A DNA stretch of 64,000 nt from Mauremys mutica (GCF_020497125.1 NC_059072.1:54222697-54286696), one strand, 5' to 3'. Counted from the first letter of the stretch, positions 24,679 to 36,720 are shown. Numbers and translations are program-made. Notes: generated by a model not told the origin, from the letters alone.

Positions 24679-25012
24679 TGTGGCATTTTTTTGGTCCTCT
24701 TAATATTTTTTGTAATTTGGGATATACATTTAATTTGAGTCTCTATTATGGTGCTTTAAAAAAGTTTCCACACAGCTTGCATTCATTTCATTCTTGTGGC
24801 TGTACCTTTTAATTTCTGTTAACTAACCTCCTCATTTTTGCTACTGTGGTGGGCTTTGATATACCCCCTCCCTCCACAAGGATTTTAAATTACATTATGG
24901 TCACTATTACCAAGGGGTTCAGCTATATTCACCTCTTGGACCAGATTCTGTGCTCCACTTAGGACTCAGTCAAGAGTTGCCTCTCCCCTTGTGGATTCCA
25001 GGACTAGCTGCT

Positions 25013-25113
25013 GGCTGGGATGATTTAGTTGGGTTTGGTCCTGCTTTGAGCAGGGGGTTGGACTAGATGACCTCCTGAGGTCCCTTCCAACCCTGAGATT
25101 CTATGATTCTATG
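25013..25113 (+). mobile_element. CR1 3'-end fragment inserted in the antisense CR1
   Basis: Matches the terminal ~100 bases of the CR1 copies at 52430-52529 and (antisense) 31957: GGCTGGGATGATTTAG, then TTGGACTAGATGACC, ending in the ATTCTATG repeat. The surrounding antisense CR1 resumes immediately after it. A severely 5'-truncated retrotransposition, opposite in strand to its host. Confidence 0.85.
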
Positions 25114-25360
25114 AAGCAGTCACTAATGATGTCTAGAAATTTTATCTCTGCATCCTGTCTCGAGGTGATATGTACCCAGTAAATATGAGGATAGTTGAAA
25201 TCCCCCATTATCATTGAGTTTTCTGGTTTTGTAGCTTCTCTAGTCTCCCTGGGCATTTCACAATTACCATCACTATCCTAGTCAGGTGGTCGGTAATATA
25301 TTCTGACTGCTATACATTTATTATTCAAGCATAAATTTTCTATCCATAGAGATTCTATAG

Positions 25361-25715
25361 CAGGGGTTCTCAACCTTTTTCTTTCTGATCCCACCCCCAA
25401 GCATGCTATAAAAGCCTCCACGAACCACCTGTGCCATAACAATGGTTTTTCTTCATATCCAGTAGATTAAAAACCAGGGCTGGGATTAGGGGATAGCAAG
25501 CAGGGGAACTGTCTGTAGTCCCACACCACAGGACGCCCTCCAAAGCTGAGTTTCTCGGGCTTTGGCTTCAGCCCCACGCAGCTTGGGCTTCGGTTTTCTG
25601 CCATGAGCCCCAGGGAGTCTAACGCTGGCCCTGCTCTCTGGTTTATTTTGGAGGACCCCCTGAAACCTGCTTGTGACCCCACAGAGGGTCCCAGACCCCT
25701 AGTTCAGAACTGCTG
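25361..25715. mobile_element. hAT MITE with aged 8-bp TSD
   Basis: The left end CAGGGGTTCTCAACC mirrors the right end GTTCAGAACTGCTG. Flanks TTCTATAG (25353-25360) and TTTTGTGG (25716-25723) differ at three positions, all transitions, as expected for an old duplication. Inserted in the antisense CR1, which continues on both sides. Confidence 0.7.
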
Positions 25716-25802
25716 TTTTGTGGTACAGTTTGATTCATTTAAGATTTTTACTGTATTTGACTCAGTGATTTCTGACCTACTCTGTAATTCCTGTATATTT
25801 TT

Positions 25803-26510
25803 TGTAGAGGTTCAGACTGACCCCTGTGGCACCTCCTGCTGGTGACTTCTGGGAATTAGCTCGTTCCAGCTCCAGAGCACCCTCTGCAGGCCAGTGATCC
25901 GCCTTACCACTTGCTGTTGGCCCCTGTGTCCCTCCCTGGACCCAGTGTCCCTTTTACCTGGGGTGCTGCCTCCTGGCAGTAACCCCTTTCTCTCAGGGTT
26001 TCCCCCTCCCAGGGGAACCCCCACCCACTATCCCCACCTCACCTAAGTATATGGCTACTGCCAGTCATTGTCTAGCCCCTGCACCCTGGGGCAGACTGCA
26101 GTATCAGCCTACTCATCACTGGCAAGGTTGGGTTTGGACCTGCTGCCTTTGCCTACTCCGGGGCTGCCCTCTGCAACCCCCAGTACCTATTGGCCTTGTG
26201 CTAGGCTGCAGCCTGGGGCTTTCCAGGCTGGAGCTCCCCAGCTCCTCTGCCTTCCCCCCGAGCCCTGCTCCACTCAGGTCCCCCGTCTCTAGCTCGCTGC
26301 AGCCAGGCCCATCTCCCTCTACAAACAGAGAGAGACTGCTGAGCTCCTGGCTCACAGCCTCTTTATACAGGCCAGCTGAGTCCATTTGGGGCGTGGCCAC
26401 AGCTGTGGCTGTTTCCCCACTCAGCCTGGGCTGCTCTCCCAGCCTGCCAACACTTTCCCAGGGCTGGCTCCAACCCCGTCAGGGCTGGAGCGGGTCATCA
26501 CCCTGCTACA
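25803..26510 (-). mobile_element. Solo LTR, antisense, TGTAG...CTACA ends
   Basis: Ends TGTAGAGG and CTGCTACA form a perfect 5-bp inverted repeat. ATTTT flanks both sides (25797-25801 and 26511-26515, one base of slippage at the left), giving an approximate 5-bp duplication. On the minus strand there is a TGTATAAAG box (plus 26361-26368). The antisense CR1 continues past both edges, which fixes this as an insertion. A 157-codon plus-strand frame in it is a GC artefact. Confidence 0.75.
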
Positions 26511-26660
26511 ATTTTGTATCCTGATATTACTGTGACACATTGATTATTATTGTTCCACCAAGTCTCTGTGATGCCTATTATATCAATATCCTCATTTAAT
26601 ACCAGGCATGCAAGTTCACCCATCTTAATATTTAGATTTCTAGAATTTGTATATAAACAA

Positions 26661-27429
26661 AAAAAAAGTTTGTAACCTTTTGGATGCCTGTTTCAGTATG
26701 TATTCCCTATGAAGTGTGTGTGTGTGGGGCGGGGGTGGGGGGGAATTGCCTGAGGTCCTAGAATCAGACAAACTCAACCTTAGGTAGTGATTGAATCACG
26801 GTTTATAAGCCAAGCAGATTGGACCAAGCTAAACCCAAGTACTGCACAAAATGGTCCTGGTAATTAAGTATATGGCATTCTTCCTTTTCAGTCAGTACTA
26901 ACCCAATCCCCCAGCACAGTGCTTGGGGTAGAGATGCCTTTTGGACAAAATGAAAAACCAGAGATCATTAAAGAGCAGGTGTGTCATCTTTGGAGTCCTT
27001 ATCAAATTCCAACTTGGGAAAATAAATTCTGCCTATCTAAAATCTTAAACATTCACTTCTGCCGTGTATGTTAAGTCACGTGTGAGGGTAACAAAAGTTA
27101 TACATCATCTCCCTATTGGAACCTTCAGGTGTGTTTATTCCATATTGAGTGACCATGTGATCCCATTATTGTCACCCTCATTTAAACTGTATTCTCTTCA
27201 GGGAAGAGACCATGTCTTTGTTTGGTTTTGTGAGGTATCTGTCATATTTTGGGTACTCAAAAAGTAAATAATAATATAATATTCCTCTTGGGGAATTTAT
27301 TTTTTACAACTCCTCCTAAAATTTATTGTGTGGTGCTTTGGGTTCAGAATTGCTGTCAGACATATTTCACTTAAGATGTAGGTGTGTTTTAGTGATGGGC
27401 TAAGTGATCCCAGCTGTAAAGATACTCAC
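26661..27429. other. Non-coding spacer
   Basis: AT-rich with a short GT/GGGC tract near 26716. No feature recognised. Confidence 0.4.
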
Positions 27430-27900
27430 ATAGACTCATAGACTTTAAGGTCAGAAGGGACCATTATCATCATCTAGTCTGACCTCCTGCACAATGCAGG
27501 CCACAGAATCTCACCCACCCACTCCTGTAACAAACCCCTAATCTGTGTCTTGAGTTATTGAAGTCCTCAAATTGTGGTTTGAAGACCTCAAGGTGCAGAG
27601 AATCCTCCAGCAAGTACCCCATGCTGCAGAGGAAAGCGAAAAACCTCCAGGGCCAATTCCAATCTGCTCTGGAGGAAAATTCCTTCCCAACCCCAAATAT
27701 GGCGATCAGTTAAACCCTGAGCATGTGGGCAAGACTCACCAGCCAGCACCCAGGAAAGAATTCTCTGTTATATCTCAGATCCCACCCCATCTAACATCCC
27801 ATCACAGACCACTGGGCATACTTACCTGCTGATAATCAAATTAATTGCCAAAATTAGGCTATCCCATCATACCATCCCCTTCATAAACTTATCCTCACAT
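27430..27900 (-). mobile_element. CR1-type 3' UTR fragment, antisense
   Basis: The start (CATAGACTTTAAGGTCAGAAGG) and following 170 bases are the reverse complement of 35847-36027, showing an interspersed family with a conserved 3' end. The sequence continues to about 27900 with the GGAGGAAAATTCCTTCCC phrase. The terminal GGTCAGAAGGGACC block resembles CR1 tails, hence the assignment; the coding part is absent. Confidence 0.7.
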
Positions 27901-28071
27901 ACCAGTGTGATGATTGCAATAGAATTACCTAAGCAGATAAAGTTGCCAATCCTGCAAACACTTATGCATGTGTTTAAACCACTTTCACGTCCATGATCCT
28001 TCTGAATGAAAGTTATGATATAAGAAGTATCCAGTTATTGTTTTTCCTATAGTACATATTACGTGATTTTA

Positions 28072-28100
28072 TATATATACACACACACGTGTGTGCTTGC
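28072..28100. repeat. TA/CA/GT microsatellite
   Basis: Runs of TATATATA, ACACACACAC and GTGTGTG follow one another. Confidence 0.8.
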
Positions 28101-30088
28101 ATATGCCCTCCCTTATATATGAATATGACAAAGACTGTGCATATGTGTATATGGCATATATAACATATAAACCACACAGAAAACTATCATTGAGTAAATA
28201 GAAGTTTTGCATGTAGAGATACAGAAGGATTTTGCTCTCTATATTGTGAAAGTTTTGCTTTTACAATATTAGCATTTGTTTTCAGGCATCCCTATAAATG
28301 ATTAAAAATTAAATTACAAATCAAACAAGCATTATCAATCTCTTTGCCACCTAATGAGCACATGCCTATTACTGGTTTGGCATACTGCAAAGAATAATTG
28401 AAATGGTTTAATTTTGTAAAAGCACTTTTAAATACTATGAAAGCAGTTAGTTTTTAATGCCTAAGGTAGTATCTTCCTGCTTTAAGCGTAGTTCAAAAGT
28501 TAGTATGCTAGGTATTATAGCTACAACTGCTGCAAATAAGAATCATGGAAGTTTAATAAGGTCCCAGTGGTGTTCGTTGTGAATGTTTAGAACTACCACA
28601 AGGGGCATAGAACAAGAAGGTAAGGTCTGTGGAAAAAGGAAATAAGGTCAGTTTTGCATTCACCAGAAACATAGTGTACTGCTTCTCTGTAATCTTTACA
28701 CTCCCTAACTTGAAAACATGTATCTGGAATATAGTACACAGAACATATTGCAGTTTTCAAAACATAAATGACTTCATTTGTTAGGTTTTCATGTGATCAA
28801 AGATTTAACATGGTTTATTGCAACATTTTTCTCCAAGATAATTTACTTAAATTAACACTTCACTTAGGATAAAAAGTAGGTACGTCTTATATAGATGTAT
28901 AGTTGTACTGTGAATGTGTAGAAAGTTAATTTAAAGCTACAATCACCAATACCTGCATTTCATATACCAATGCAATGCTCTTTAGTAAACTTAATTTTAT
29001 TAATTGATTTCTCTTGGATTATGATTAACACTACCACCACTTTTTTCTTCTTAAAAATCCATCTTCTGATCTCTGTAATCTGAAATTCAGCATGTCTGAC
29101 TAAGGCATTTTTAATGCTTCCATGACCGGTCAGATGATGAAATTTTGTGAATAATGTCATAAGAAAAACTACATTTTAATATGGGTCATTAAGTTCCTCA
29201 TGGCCTCGATAACATCCTAACCTTCTTGTTGTCTTTAATGTTACAGAAGGCTATTATATCCTCCATAAACAGATGGGGATAACAGCAATAAAATCCCATT
29301 AGTAATAGTAACCAGTAAACTGTATTCCATTGTAATAGATCTCACAACTGCTCTTGTATTTATTGCATATTATTAGTAATATACCTTAAGGGAACATGAA
29401 ATGCATACTGTCTTCCCCGGGAGTTGCAAGAAATGCATTAGGCCTGTTGATAAGATATAGCCTTGGGGTTTCTTCATGTGTATTCCCTATACACAGCTGA
29501 AGTTAGGGAAAGCCATAAGACAGGGTCTATTTTCTACCTACTCCAGGGACTTCATATTAGTGGGATAAATGTATACCATTTATGCATTCCAGGTATACAT
29601 CTGTATGACAAGAAGACATTTCCCCCAGTCCAGGCAGTTGATTCAATATATTTAGAGATAGATTCTGTTTTCATGAGAACAACTTAATTGATCTTGTGAA
29701 ATATACAAATATTATATTATGCTTAAGCCAATGACTAAATGATGGGGGTTAGAAAGAAATTTCCCATGGGCATGTTAGTCTATTACTGGGTTCAAGCCCC
29801 TCCTAAACATCTGGTACTAGTGAATATCTGAGACAGGATATTAGGTTGGATAGATCAGTGATCTGATCTAAGTTCCTATTTAAAAAAAAATCCCAGTGTA
29901 TTAAGTTCAATTTCATAAACATATAAAATCAAACTCACTTCTCATCTCATACACTGGAAAGAAGAGTATTCCATATGTTTCTTTTTATTATTAAAATAGA
30001 ACCACGCTGCTCCCCGTTCCCCCTTTGTTCCCCCCAAATATACTGCTGGAATCCATTCCTGGAAAACTGGTCTCCTGCACGTGGCTGA

Positions 30089-30421
30089 ATGGGTTACCTT
30101 GAAGCAGCCCCTGGTTCTTACATGTGGACAGGAAATATTTCATTATCTTCATTTCTGCCTTTAAAGGGGAAGCTAGCCAGTGTAGCTGTGGAGGAGGGCT
30201 CCAATGCTCAGTATTTCAGACAGAGGGATATACTTGCTAACACAGATGCAGCTGTGCAACAAGAGGTCATTCTTATCAGAATGCATATGGCATCACTTAT
30301 GACCAAGAGAGCCACCCCCCAGGAAGGTTATTTCTTCAGTAAAAATCGAGACCTTATCCCTGCTGTTGGGGCTCTTAATTTTCTTCAGCTAACTGTTGCT
30401 GTCTACACAGATGCTGCATAG
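30089..30421 (+). other. Unassigned 110-codon open frame, probably not a gene
   Basis: The predicted protein has a mixed composition with a SLMTKRATPQEGYFF segment and no signal peptide, membrane segment or known motif. There is no Kozak-like context, and no splice partner was found. It may be a piece of an unrecognised element. Listed because the region around it (30060-30670) is more GC-balanced than its surroundings. Confidence 0.15.
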
Positions 30422-31141
30422 ATGCTGCAGCAGTGATAGATCTGAGCACTTGAAGGATGGTTTCAGGAAGTCCTTGATCTTCTTATTGAATGACCTGATC
30501 CTTCATGGTTGCTCCTCTGCTCACCGAGTTTTTGCTGTCTCTACAATAGCCAAGGTTATCCTTGCTTTTTCTGTGTCTCTGCATCGCTCAGGGGTAGGAG
30601 ACCTTGATCTTGATGCTAGGCACAGCTTTGGTACCAGGGATGTATCATTCACGTGGTCATTTCTTTAACCTGAGAACACATGGGAAAAGTTTGAGGTGGT
30701 CTGTAAAATGAAAGACAGCAAGTGATCCTGTTGCAACAGTTTTGGAAGGTCTCTTATTGGAATTATAGCATGGCATGTCAAATATACAAGCAGTTCTCCT
30801 ATGTGTGATTCTCATCTCTCTCTTGTGCTTGGGGTCTGTGTAAGAGTAGCCAGCTGCTAGAGTCAGTGGCTCTGTAATATCACAGGAATATTGACCATTT
30901 GTAATTCAATTGTAAAATTGAATCATAGAGAATTTAAGTGACTTATCTAGGGTCACCCTCCTGTGCTGTCCTGTCCCATTAAATGTTTGAGCACTCCCAT
31001 TGTCCCCAGTGCACTGCCTCATGTTTGTGTTAGTTGCAGTTTTGCTGCAAGAACTATAAAACTACCACCAGCACAGATAGCTGTGTGTTTCCATTAACTC
31101 CCTCTATGACTGTCTAGCTCCTCCTCTGCTGTGTTCAACTA

Positions 31142-31956
31142 CAGTAGAACCTTGAAGATACAAACACCAGAGTTATGAACTGACCAGTCAACCCCACACC
31201 TCATTTGGAACTGGAAGTACATAATCAGGCGGCAGCAGAGACAAAAAAATGCAAGCAAATACTGTATGACTAAGCAAAATGCCAAGCAGTGGGAAGCACA
31301 AACATGTCACACTTTCAATTTAAACAAAGCTAAAAATATTTTTTAAAACTCGACAAAGGTGTTAGCCTCAGCAACATAGCAGAAGAATATGGTATTGGGA
31401 AATCAATCGTCACAGATATTTGGAAAACTTAGGAAAAATAAAGCAATTTGCAAAAGAAGCCAAAGATAGCGGAGCAGCAAAAAACAGATGTATTGGATGC
31501 AAAGCTGCTGCTGCTGATTTTGATAGGCAATGCATATGTGATTTCCACAAGAGAGCTCAAAAGGCAGTCCTATAAGTGGTAAGATGTTTACAGAAAATGC
31601 AAAGTTACTCTACCAAGAAACATATCCTGACAAAAGTGAGGACCATTTTAAAGCAAGCACTGGGTGGATCTGTCAGTTCAAAAATCGGCATGGAACACGG
31701 CAGATAGGAATGCAAAGAGAGTCTCTGATAACTGACTCAAATGCCACTTGTGAATTTAAAAACACTTTCAAATCATTTATTGGACAGCGCAAATTAACCT
31801 GGGACCAAGTGTTTAACTATGATGAGATGGGCCTGTACTGGTGCCTACTTCCAAACAAGACTCTGGCAGACAGTTCAGAAAAACAGGCAAAGAATTTCAA
31901 ATCCAGTAAAGATCGGGTCACGCTTATGTCTACTGCTAAAGAAAGTGGGATTTCCT
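31142..31956 (+). pseudogene. Truncated pogo/Tigger transposase element
   Basis: Starts with CAGTAGAACCTTGAAG after a TA, as expected for a pogo-group TIR. Translation near 31350-31420 gives a helix-turn-helix (VSLSNIAEEYGIGKSIV), the CENP-B-type N-terminal DNA-binding domain. The frame 31584-31955 continues with the second DNA-binding domain (TGWICQFKNRHGTRQIG) and the start of the DDE catalytic domain (VFNYDEMGLYWCLLPNKTL, first catalytic Asp). Stops and frameshifts lie between the two. The remaining catalytic residues are absent because the element stops where the antisense CR1 tail begins. No right TIR was found. Confidence 0.8.
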
Positions 31957-33497
31957 TAGAATCATAGAATATCAGGGTTGGAAGGGACCTCAGGAGGTCA
32001 TCTAGTCCAACACCCTGCTCAAAGAAGGACCAATCCCCAACTAAATCATTCCAGCCAGAGCTTTGTCAATACTGACCTTAAAAACCTCCAAGGAAGGAGA
32101 TTCCACCACCTCCCTAGGTAACCCATTCCAGTATTTCACCACCCTCCTAGTGAAAATGTTTTTCCTAATATCCAACCTAAACCTCCCCCACTGCAACTTG
32201 AGACCATTACTCCTTGTTGTGTCATCTGCTACCACTGAGAACAGTCTAGATCCGTCCTCTTTGGAGCCCCCTTTCAGGTAGTTGAAAGCAGCTATCAAAT
32301 CCCACCTCATTCTTCTCTTCTGCAGACTAAACAATCCCAATTCCCTCAGCCTCTCCTCATAAGTCATATGCTCCAGACCCCTAATCATTTTTGTTGCCCC
32401 TTCGCTGGACTCTTTCTAATTTTTCCACATCCTTCTTCTAGTGTGGGGCCCAAAACTGGACACAGTACTCCAGATGAGGCCTCACCAAAGCCGAATAGAG
32501 GGTAATGATCACGCCCCTCAATCTGCTGGCAATGCTCCTACTTATACATCCCAAAATGCTGTTAGCCTTCTTGCAACGAGGGCACACTGTTGGCTCATAT
32601 CCAGCTTCTCATCCACTGTAACCCTTATGTCCTTTTCTGCAGAACTGCTGCCTAGCCGCTCAGTCCCTCATCTGTAGCAGTGCATGGGATTCTTCTGTCC
32701 TAAGTGCAGCACTCTGCACTTGTCCTTATTGAACCTCATCAGGTTTCTTTTGGCCCAATCCTCTAATTTGTCTAGGTCCCTCTGTAGCCTCTCCCTACCC
32801 TCCTGCATATCTACCACTCCTCCCAGGTTAGTGTCATTTGCAAACTTCCTGAGAGTGCAGTCCTCGCCATCCTCCAGATCATTAATGAAGATGTTGAACA
32901 AAACCAGCCTCAGGACCGACCCTTGGGGCACTCCGCTTGATACCGGCTGCCAACTAGACATGGAGCCATTGATCACTATCCATTCAGCCTGATGATCTAG
33001 CCAGCTTTCTATCCACCTTATGGTCCATTCATCCGGCCCATACTTCTTTAACTTGCTGGCAAGAATACTGTGGGAGACCGTATCAAAAGCTTTGCTAAAG
33101 TCATCCTCTGCTTTCGCCTCATCCACAGAGCCAATTCTCACCATAGAAGGCAATTAGGTTAGTCAGGCATGACTTGCCCTTGGTGAATCCATGCTGACTG
33201 TTCCTGATCACTTTTCTCTCCTCTAAGTGCTTCAAAATTGGTTCCTTGAGGACCATGATTTTTCCAGGGACTGAGGTGAGGCTGACTGGCCTGTAGTTTC
33301 CCAGATCCTCCTCCTTCCCCTTTTTAAGGATGGGCACTACATTAGCCTTTTTCCAGTCACCTCCCCCGATCACCATGAGTTTTCAAAGATAATAGCCAAT
33401 GGCTCTGCAATCACATCCGCCAACTCCTTTAGCATCCTCAGATGCAGTGCATCTGGTGCCATGGACTTGTGCTCATCCAGCTTTTCTAAATAGTCCT
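31957..33497 (-). mobile_element. 5'-truncated CR1 LINE, antisense
   Basis: Shares sequence with the CR1 at 50980-52529 and ends at 31957 with the same ATTCTATG-type tail. Minus-strand pieces run 33376-33119 (RT fingers, NYRPVSLT), 33153-32668 (RT palm, GVPQGSVL and FANDTNL) and 32388-32041 (C-terminal). The catalytic motif is FAND in place of the family FADD, so the copy is dead even apart from its frameshifts. The 5' break is at about 33497, joined to Harbinger sequence; the 3' end abuts the truncated Tigger. Confidence 0.9.
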
Positions 33498-34820
33498 GAC
33501 CGTGGATTCCGAAGAGGGGGTACTCTCAGCCATACCTGAGGCTTTTGCAGACGGGGAAGATGAGGAGGACGACCTTGAGGAGAGTACACAGCACACTGTT
33601 CTCCCCAACAGCCAGGATCTTTTTCTCACCATGACTAAAATACTCTCCCAACCCTCCCAAGGTGGTATCCCAGACCATGAAGCCATAGAAGGGACCTCTG
33701 GTGAGTGTACCTTTGTATATATAATACATGGTTTAAAAGCAAGCATTTTTTTAATGATTAATTTGCCCTGAGGACTTGGGATGCATTTGCAGCCCGTACA
33801 GCTACTAGAAAAGTCTGTTAACATGTCTGGGGATTGAGCGGAAATCCTCCAGGGACATCTCCATGAAGCTCTCTGGGAGGTACAGCCTTTGCAGAAGGTT
33901 TCTGGGGAGAACCAGCCATGCGGTGGGGGGAGAGGTAAAGCAATCATCCCAGAGAATTGGATGAGGGGGTTACTTTGGTTTCTGCTGCTGCACGTTAACA
34001 CGAAAACCAGCACTCAACGGGCTTTGCTTGTTTGTACGGGAAAGGAGGGCACTGCTTTTATGAAGATTGCGGAAGCCGAAAGACTATGGCTTACCATGGC
34101 CGCCTGCAAACTGAATTCTGTTTCCTGGCCCTGCGTCTGTGATCTCTAACACCAAAGCCATAGGCACTCAATATAAAAGATGCAAAATGCGACCTTTTAC
34201 CAAAATTACGTGTGTATGTAATGTGAATAGTGTTGTTCACCGTGAAAGAGTATACCCATTGTTCTGTAAAATGTATCTTTTAAAATACTTCTCTCCCATT
34301 TTTCCCTCCTGCAGCTGAAAATTTTTTGAAGCCTCCCTCCTCCATCCCAAGGCTATCTCAGATAAGGCGGCAAAAAAAAACACATGCACGATGAAATGTT
34401 CTCTGAGATCATGTAGTCGACCCTCAATGAAAGAGCTCATCTGAATGAGTAGAAGGACACAGTATCACAGTACAGGAAAGCAGCCAATGACCATGAAGAC
34501 AGGAGGGATGAATGTGAGGGCAAGAGGGATGATTGAGATGAGAGGTGGCGGCAGGAAGATCAGAGGAGGCAGGATGCAACGCTGGAGCTACTGTTGGATC
34601 AAATGGACATGCTCCGGAGTCTGATGGAGCTTCAGGAATGGCAGCAGGATCACAGAGTGCTGCTGCAGCCCCTGTTTAACTGCCCTCCCACTGCCCCAAG
34701 TTCCATAGCCTCCTCACTCCGACGCCCAAGAATGCTGGGGGCGGAGGCTCCGGGGACCCAACCACTCCACCCCAGTGGACAGCCCAAGCAACAGAAGTCT
34801 GTCATTCAACAAGTTTTGAA
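33498..34820 (+). pseudogene. Harbinger Myb/SANT-like accessory protein gene, 3' exons
   Basis: Exon 33498-33700 encodes an acidic segment (FADGEDEEDDLEESTQHT). GTGAGTG at 33701 is a good donor, and CCCTCCTGCAG ending at 34314 is a good acceptor, giving an intron of 614 bases. The next exon encodes a basic region, then a DMLRSLMELQEWQQ helical segment that recurs in the decayed copy at 20937-21740. In autonomous Harbingers this protein has an N-terminal Myb/SANT domain and partners the transposase for nuclear entry and TIR binding. Here the N-terminal part is lost at the CR1 junction, and several stops interrupt the downstream exon (for example after 34390), so it is dead. It is not a host gene. 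Confidence 0.7.
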
Positions 34821-35035
34821 GTGGCCTTTTCCTTCCCTCCTCCTCTCCTTCCACACCCCACTTGGGCTACCTTGTCAGTTATCTCCCTATTTTTATAATC
34901 AATTAATAAAGAATACATGTTTTTTAAATGATAGTGACTTTATTTCCTTTGCAAGCAAGCTGTGATTGAAGGGGGGAGGGTGGGTGGCTTACAAGGAATG
35001 AGTCAACCAAGGAAGTGGGTTTTCATCAAGGAGAA

Positions 35036-36520
35036 ACAAACAGAACTGTCACATCGTAGCCTGGCTAGTCATGAAACTGGTTTTCAAAGCTTCTCTGATG
35101 TGCAGCGCTTCCTGGTGTACTCTTCTAATCACCCTGGTGTCTGGCTGCACATAATCAGCAGCCAGGCGATTTGCCTCAATCTCCCACCCTGCCATAAACG
35201 TCTCCCCCTTACTCTCACAGAGATTGTGGGGCACACAGCAAGCAGCAATAACAATGGGAATATTGGTTTTATAATATTGCTGAGGTCTGAGTGAGTAAGT
35301 AAAGTGCACCAGCAACCCTTTAAACATCCGAATGCACATTCTACCACCATTCTGCACTTGCTCAGCCTATAGTTGAACAGCTCCTGACTACTGTCCAGGC
35401 TGCCTGTGTATGGCTTCATGAGCCATGGCATTAAGGGGTAGACTGGGTCCCCAAGGATAACTATAGGCATGTCAATATCCCCAACAGTTATTTTCTGGTC
35501 TGGGAAGTAAATCCCTTGCTGCAGCCATTTAAACAGACTAGTGTTCCTGAACACGCAAGCATCATGAACCCTTCCTGGCCATCCTACGTTGATGTTGGTG
35601 AAGTGTCCCTTATGATCCACCAGTGCTTGCAGCACCATTGAAAAGTACCACTTGCAGTTTATGTACTGGCTGCCCTGGTGGTCCGGTGCCAAGATAGGGA
35701 TATGGATTCCATCTATCACCCCACCACAGTTAGGGAATCCCATTGCAGCAAAGCCATCCAATATGACCTGCACATTTCCCAGAGTCATTACCTTTGGTAG
35801 CAGCAGCTCAGTGATTGCTTTGACTACTTGCATCACAGCAGCCCCCTCACTTGCTGGAGGATTCTCTGCAGCTTGAGGTCTTCAAACCACAATTTGAGGA
35901 TTTCAATAACTCAGACATAGGTTAGGGGTTTGTTATTGAAGTGGATGGGTGAAATTCTGTGGCCTGCATTGTGCAGGAGATCAGACTAGATGATCATAAT
36001 GGTCACTTCTGACCTTAAAGTCTATGAGTAGATTTGCCCACTCCAAATTGATTCCCGACTGGTAGCTGTCTGGCATTACAAGCGTCCACAGGGCTATCGC
36101 CACTCACTTCTCAACTGTGAGGGCTGCTCTCATCTTGGTATTCTGGCACTTCAGGGCAGGGGAAAGTAAGTCACAAAGTTCCATGAAAGTGCCCTTGCAC
36201 ATGTGAAAGTTTCACAGCCACTGGAAATCGTCCCACACCTGCAACACTATGCGGTCCCACCACTCTGTGCTTGTTTCCTGGGCCCAGAATCGGGGTTCTA
36301 CGGCATGAACCTGCCCCAGTAACACCATGATTTCCAAAGCACCGGAGCCCGCGCTTTAAGAGAATTCTGTGTCCATGTCCTCATCACTCTCGTCACCGTG
36401 TTGCCATCGCCTCCTCCTCACCTGGTTTTTCAGGTTCTGGTTCTGCATAAACTGCACAATAATGCGTGAGGTGTTTACAATGTTCATGACTGCTGTATTG
36501 AGATGAGCTCCATGCTTGCC
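35036..36520 (-). pseudogene. Harbinger transposase (HARBI1-like DDE nuclease), broken
   Basis: The uninterrupted part, 35836-35129, encodes 235 residues of DDE nuclease: GVIDGIHIPI (first Asp near 35712), GDPVYPL (second Asp near 35448), and VVECAFG (Glu near 35340). The last two are separated by 35 residues, as in the family. All three catalytic residues are kept. The downstream C-terminal end shifts frame near 35200. The N-terminal DNA-binding half, expected to 36520, is degenerate and split by a CR1-like insertion at 35847-36027. The gene runs opposite to the Myb-like gene and belongs to the same element. A domesticated host gene is unlikely given TIR linkage and decay. Confidence 0.88.
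35847..36027 (+). mobile_element. CR1-type 3' fragment inside the Harbinger transposase
   Basis: Reverse complement of the block at 27430-27610, ending in GACCTTAAAGTCTATGA. Harbinger sequence resumes directly at TAGATTTGCCC, so this is a clean insertion into the transposase gene. Confidence 0.8.
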
Positions 36521-36670
36521 GTGGTATGGTGTCTGCACTGAAAAAAGGCACGAAACGATTGTCTGCCATTGCTCTGGGAAGGGGCGACTGACAATGTAGC
36601 TTACAGGGAATTAAAATCAACAAAGGGGGTGGCTTTGGATCAAGGAGAAACACAAACAATTGTCACACAG

Positions 36671-36720
36671 AATGGCCCCCTCAAGGACTGAACTCAAAAC
36701 CCTGGGTTTAGCAGGCCGTT
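36671..36720 (-). repeat. Cry-SINE-like tRNA segment within Harbinger
   Basis: On the minus strand the block GGCCTGCTAAACCCAGGGTT and the following CTTGAGGGGGCCATT match the Cry-like SINE at 62505-62550 with few differences. No SINE tail follows; Harbinger sequence flanks it. Either an old SINE fragment carried by the family or a chance capture. Confidence 0.55.

Larger units (their letters stand above)
23752..26660 (-). mobile_element. Antisense CR1-clade LINE, split by three insertions
   Basis: Minus-strand translation shows ORF2 pieces in the expected order. Near 25200 is an endonuclease GDFNYPHIYW motif (family GDFN.PDI.W) and near 24920 a GNSDH-like motif. The linker ends in NKSPGPDSIH (24170-24466), just before the RT fingers. 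A C-terminal segment with NSLPWNVVKAKSIPGFK follows (24061-23807). Most of the RT palm is missing between about 24170 and 24130. The 3' UTR ends at about 23752. Stops and indels make it inactive. Insertions lie at 25013-25113, 25361-25715 and 25803-26510. Confidence 0.8.
27901..31139. other. AT-rich stretch without recognised genes
   Basis: The only open frame over 100 codons is 30089-30421 (110 codons) with no domain I can name; it is described separately. Around 30925-30955 the phrase AAGTGACTTATCTAGGGTCAC resembles a MIR core. The rest holds nothing I can support. Confidence 0.45.

Noticed and set aside
26051..26524. 157-codon open frame
   Set aside because: Entirely inside an antisense solo LTR with a flanking duplication; composition artefact.
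33502..33771. Acidic open frame as a host exon
   Set aside because: It is the Myb-like accessory gene of Harbinger; a related segment occurs in another Harbinger remnant in the window.
35129..35836. Possible host HARBI1-type gene
   Set aside because: Linked to a Harbinger TIR and a Myb-like partner, truncated at the N-terminus and interrupted by a CR1 fragment, so it is a transposon gene.
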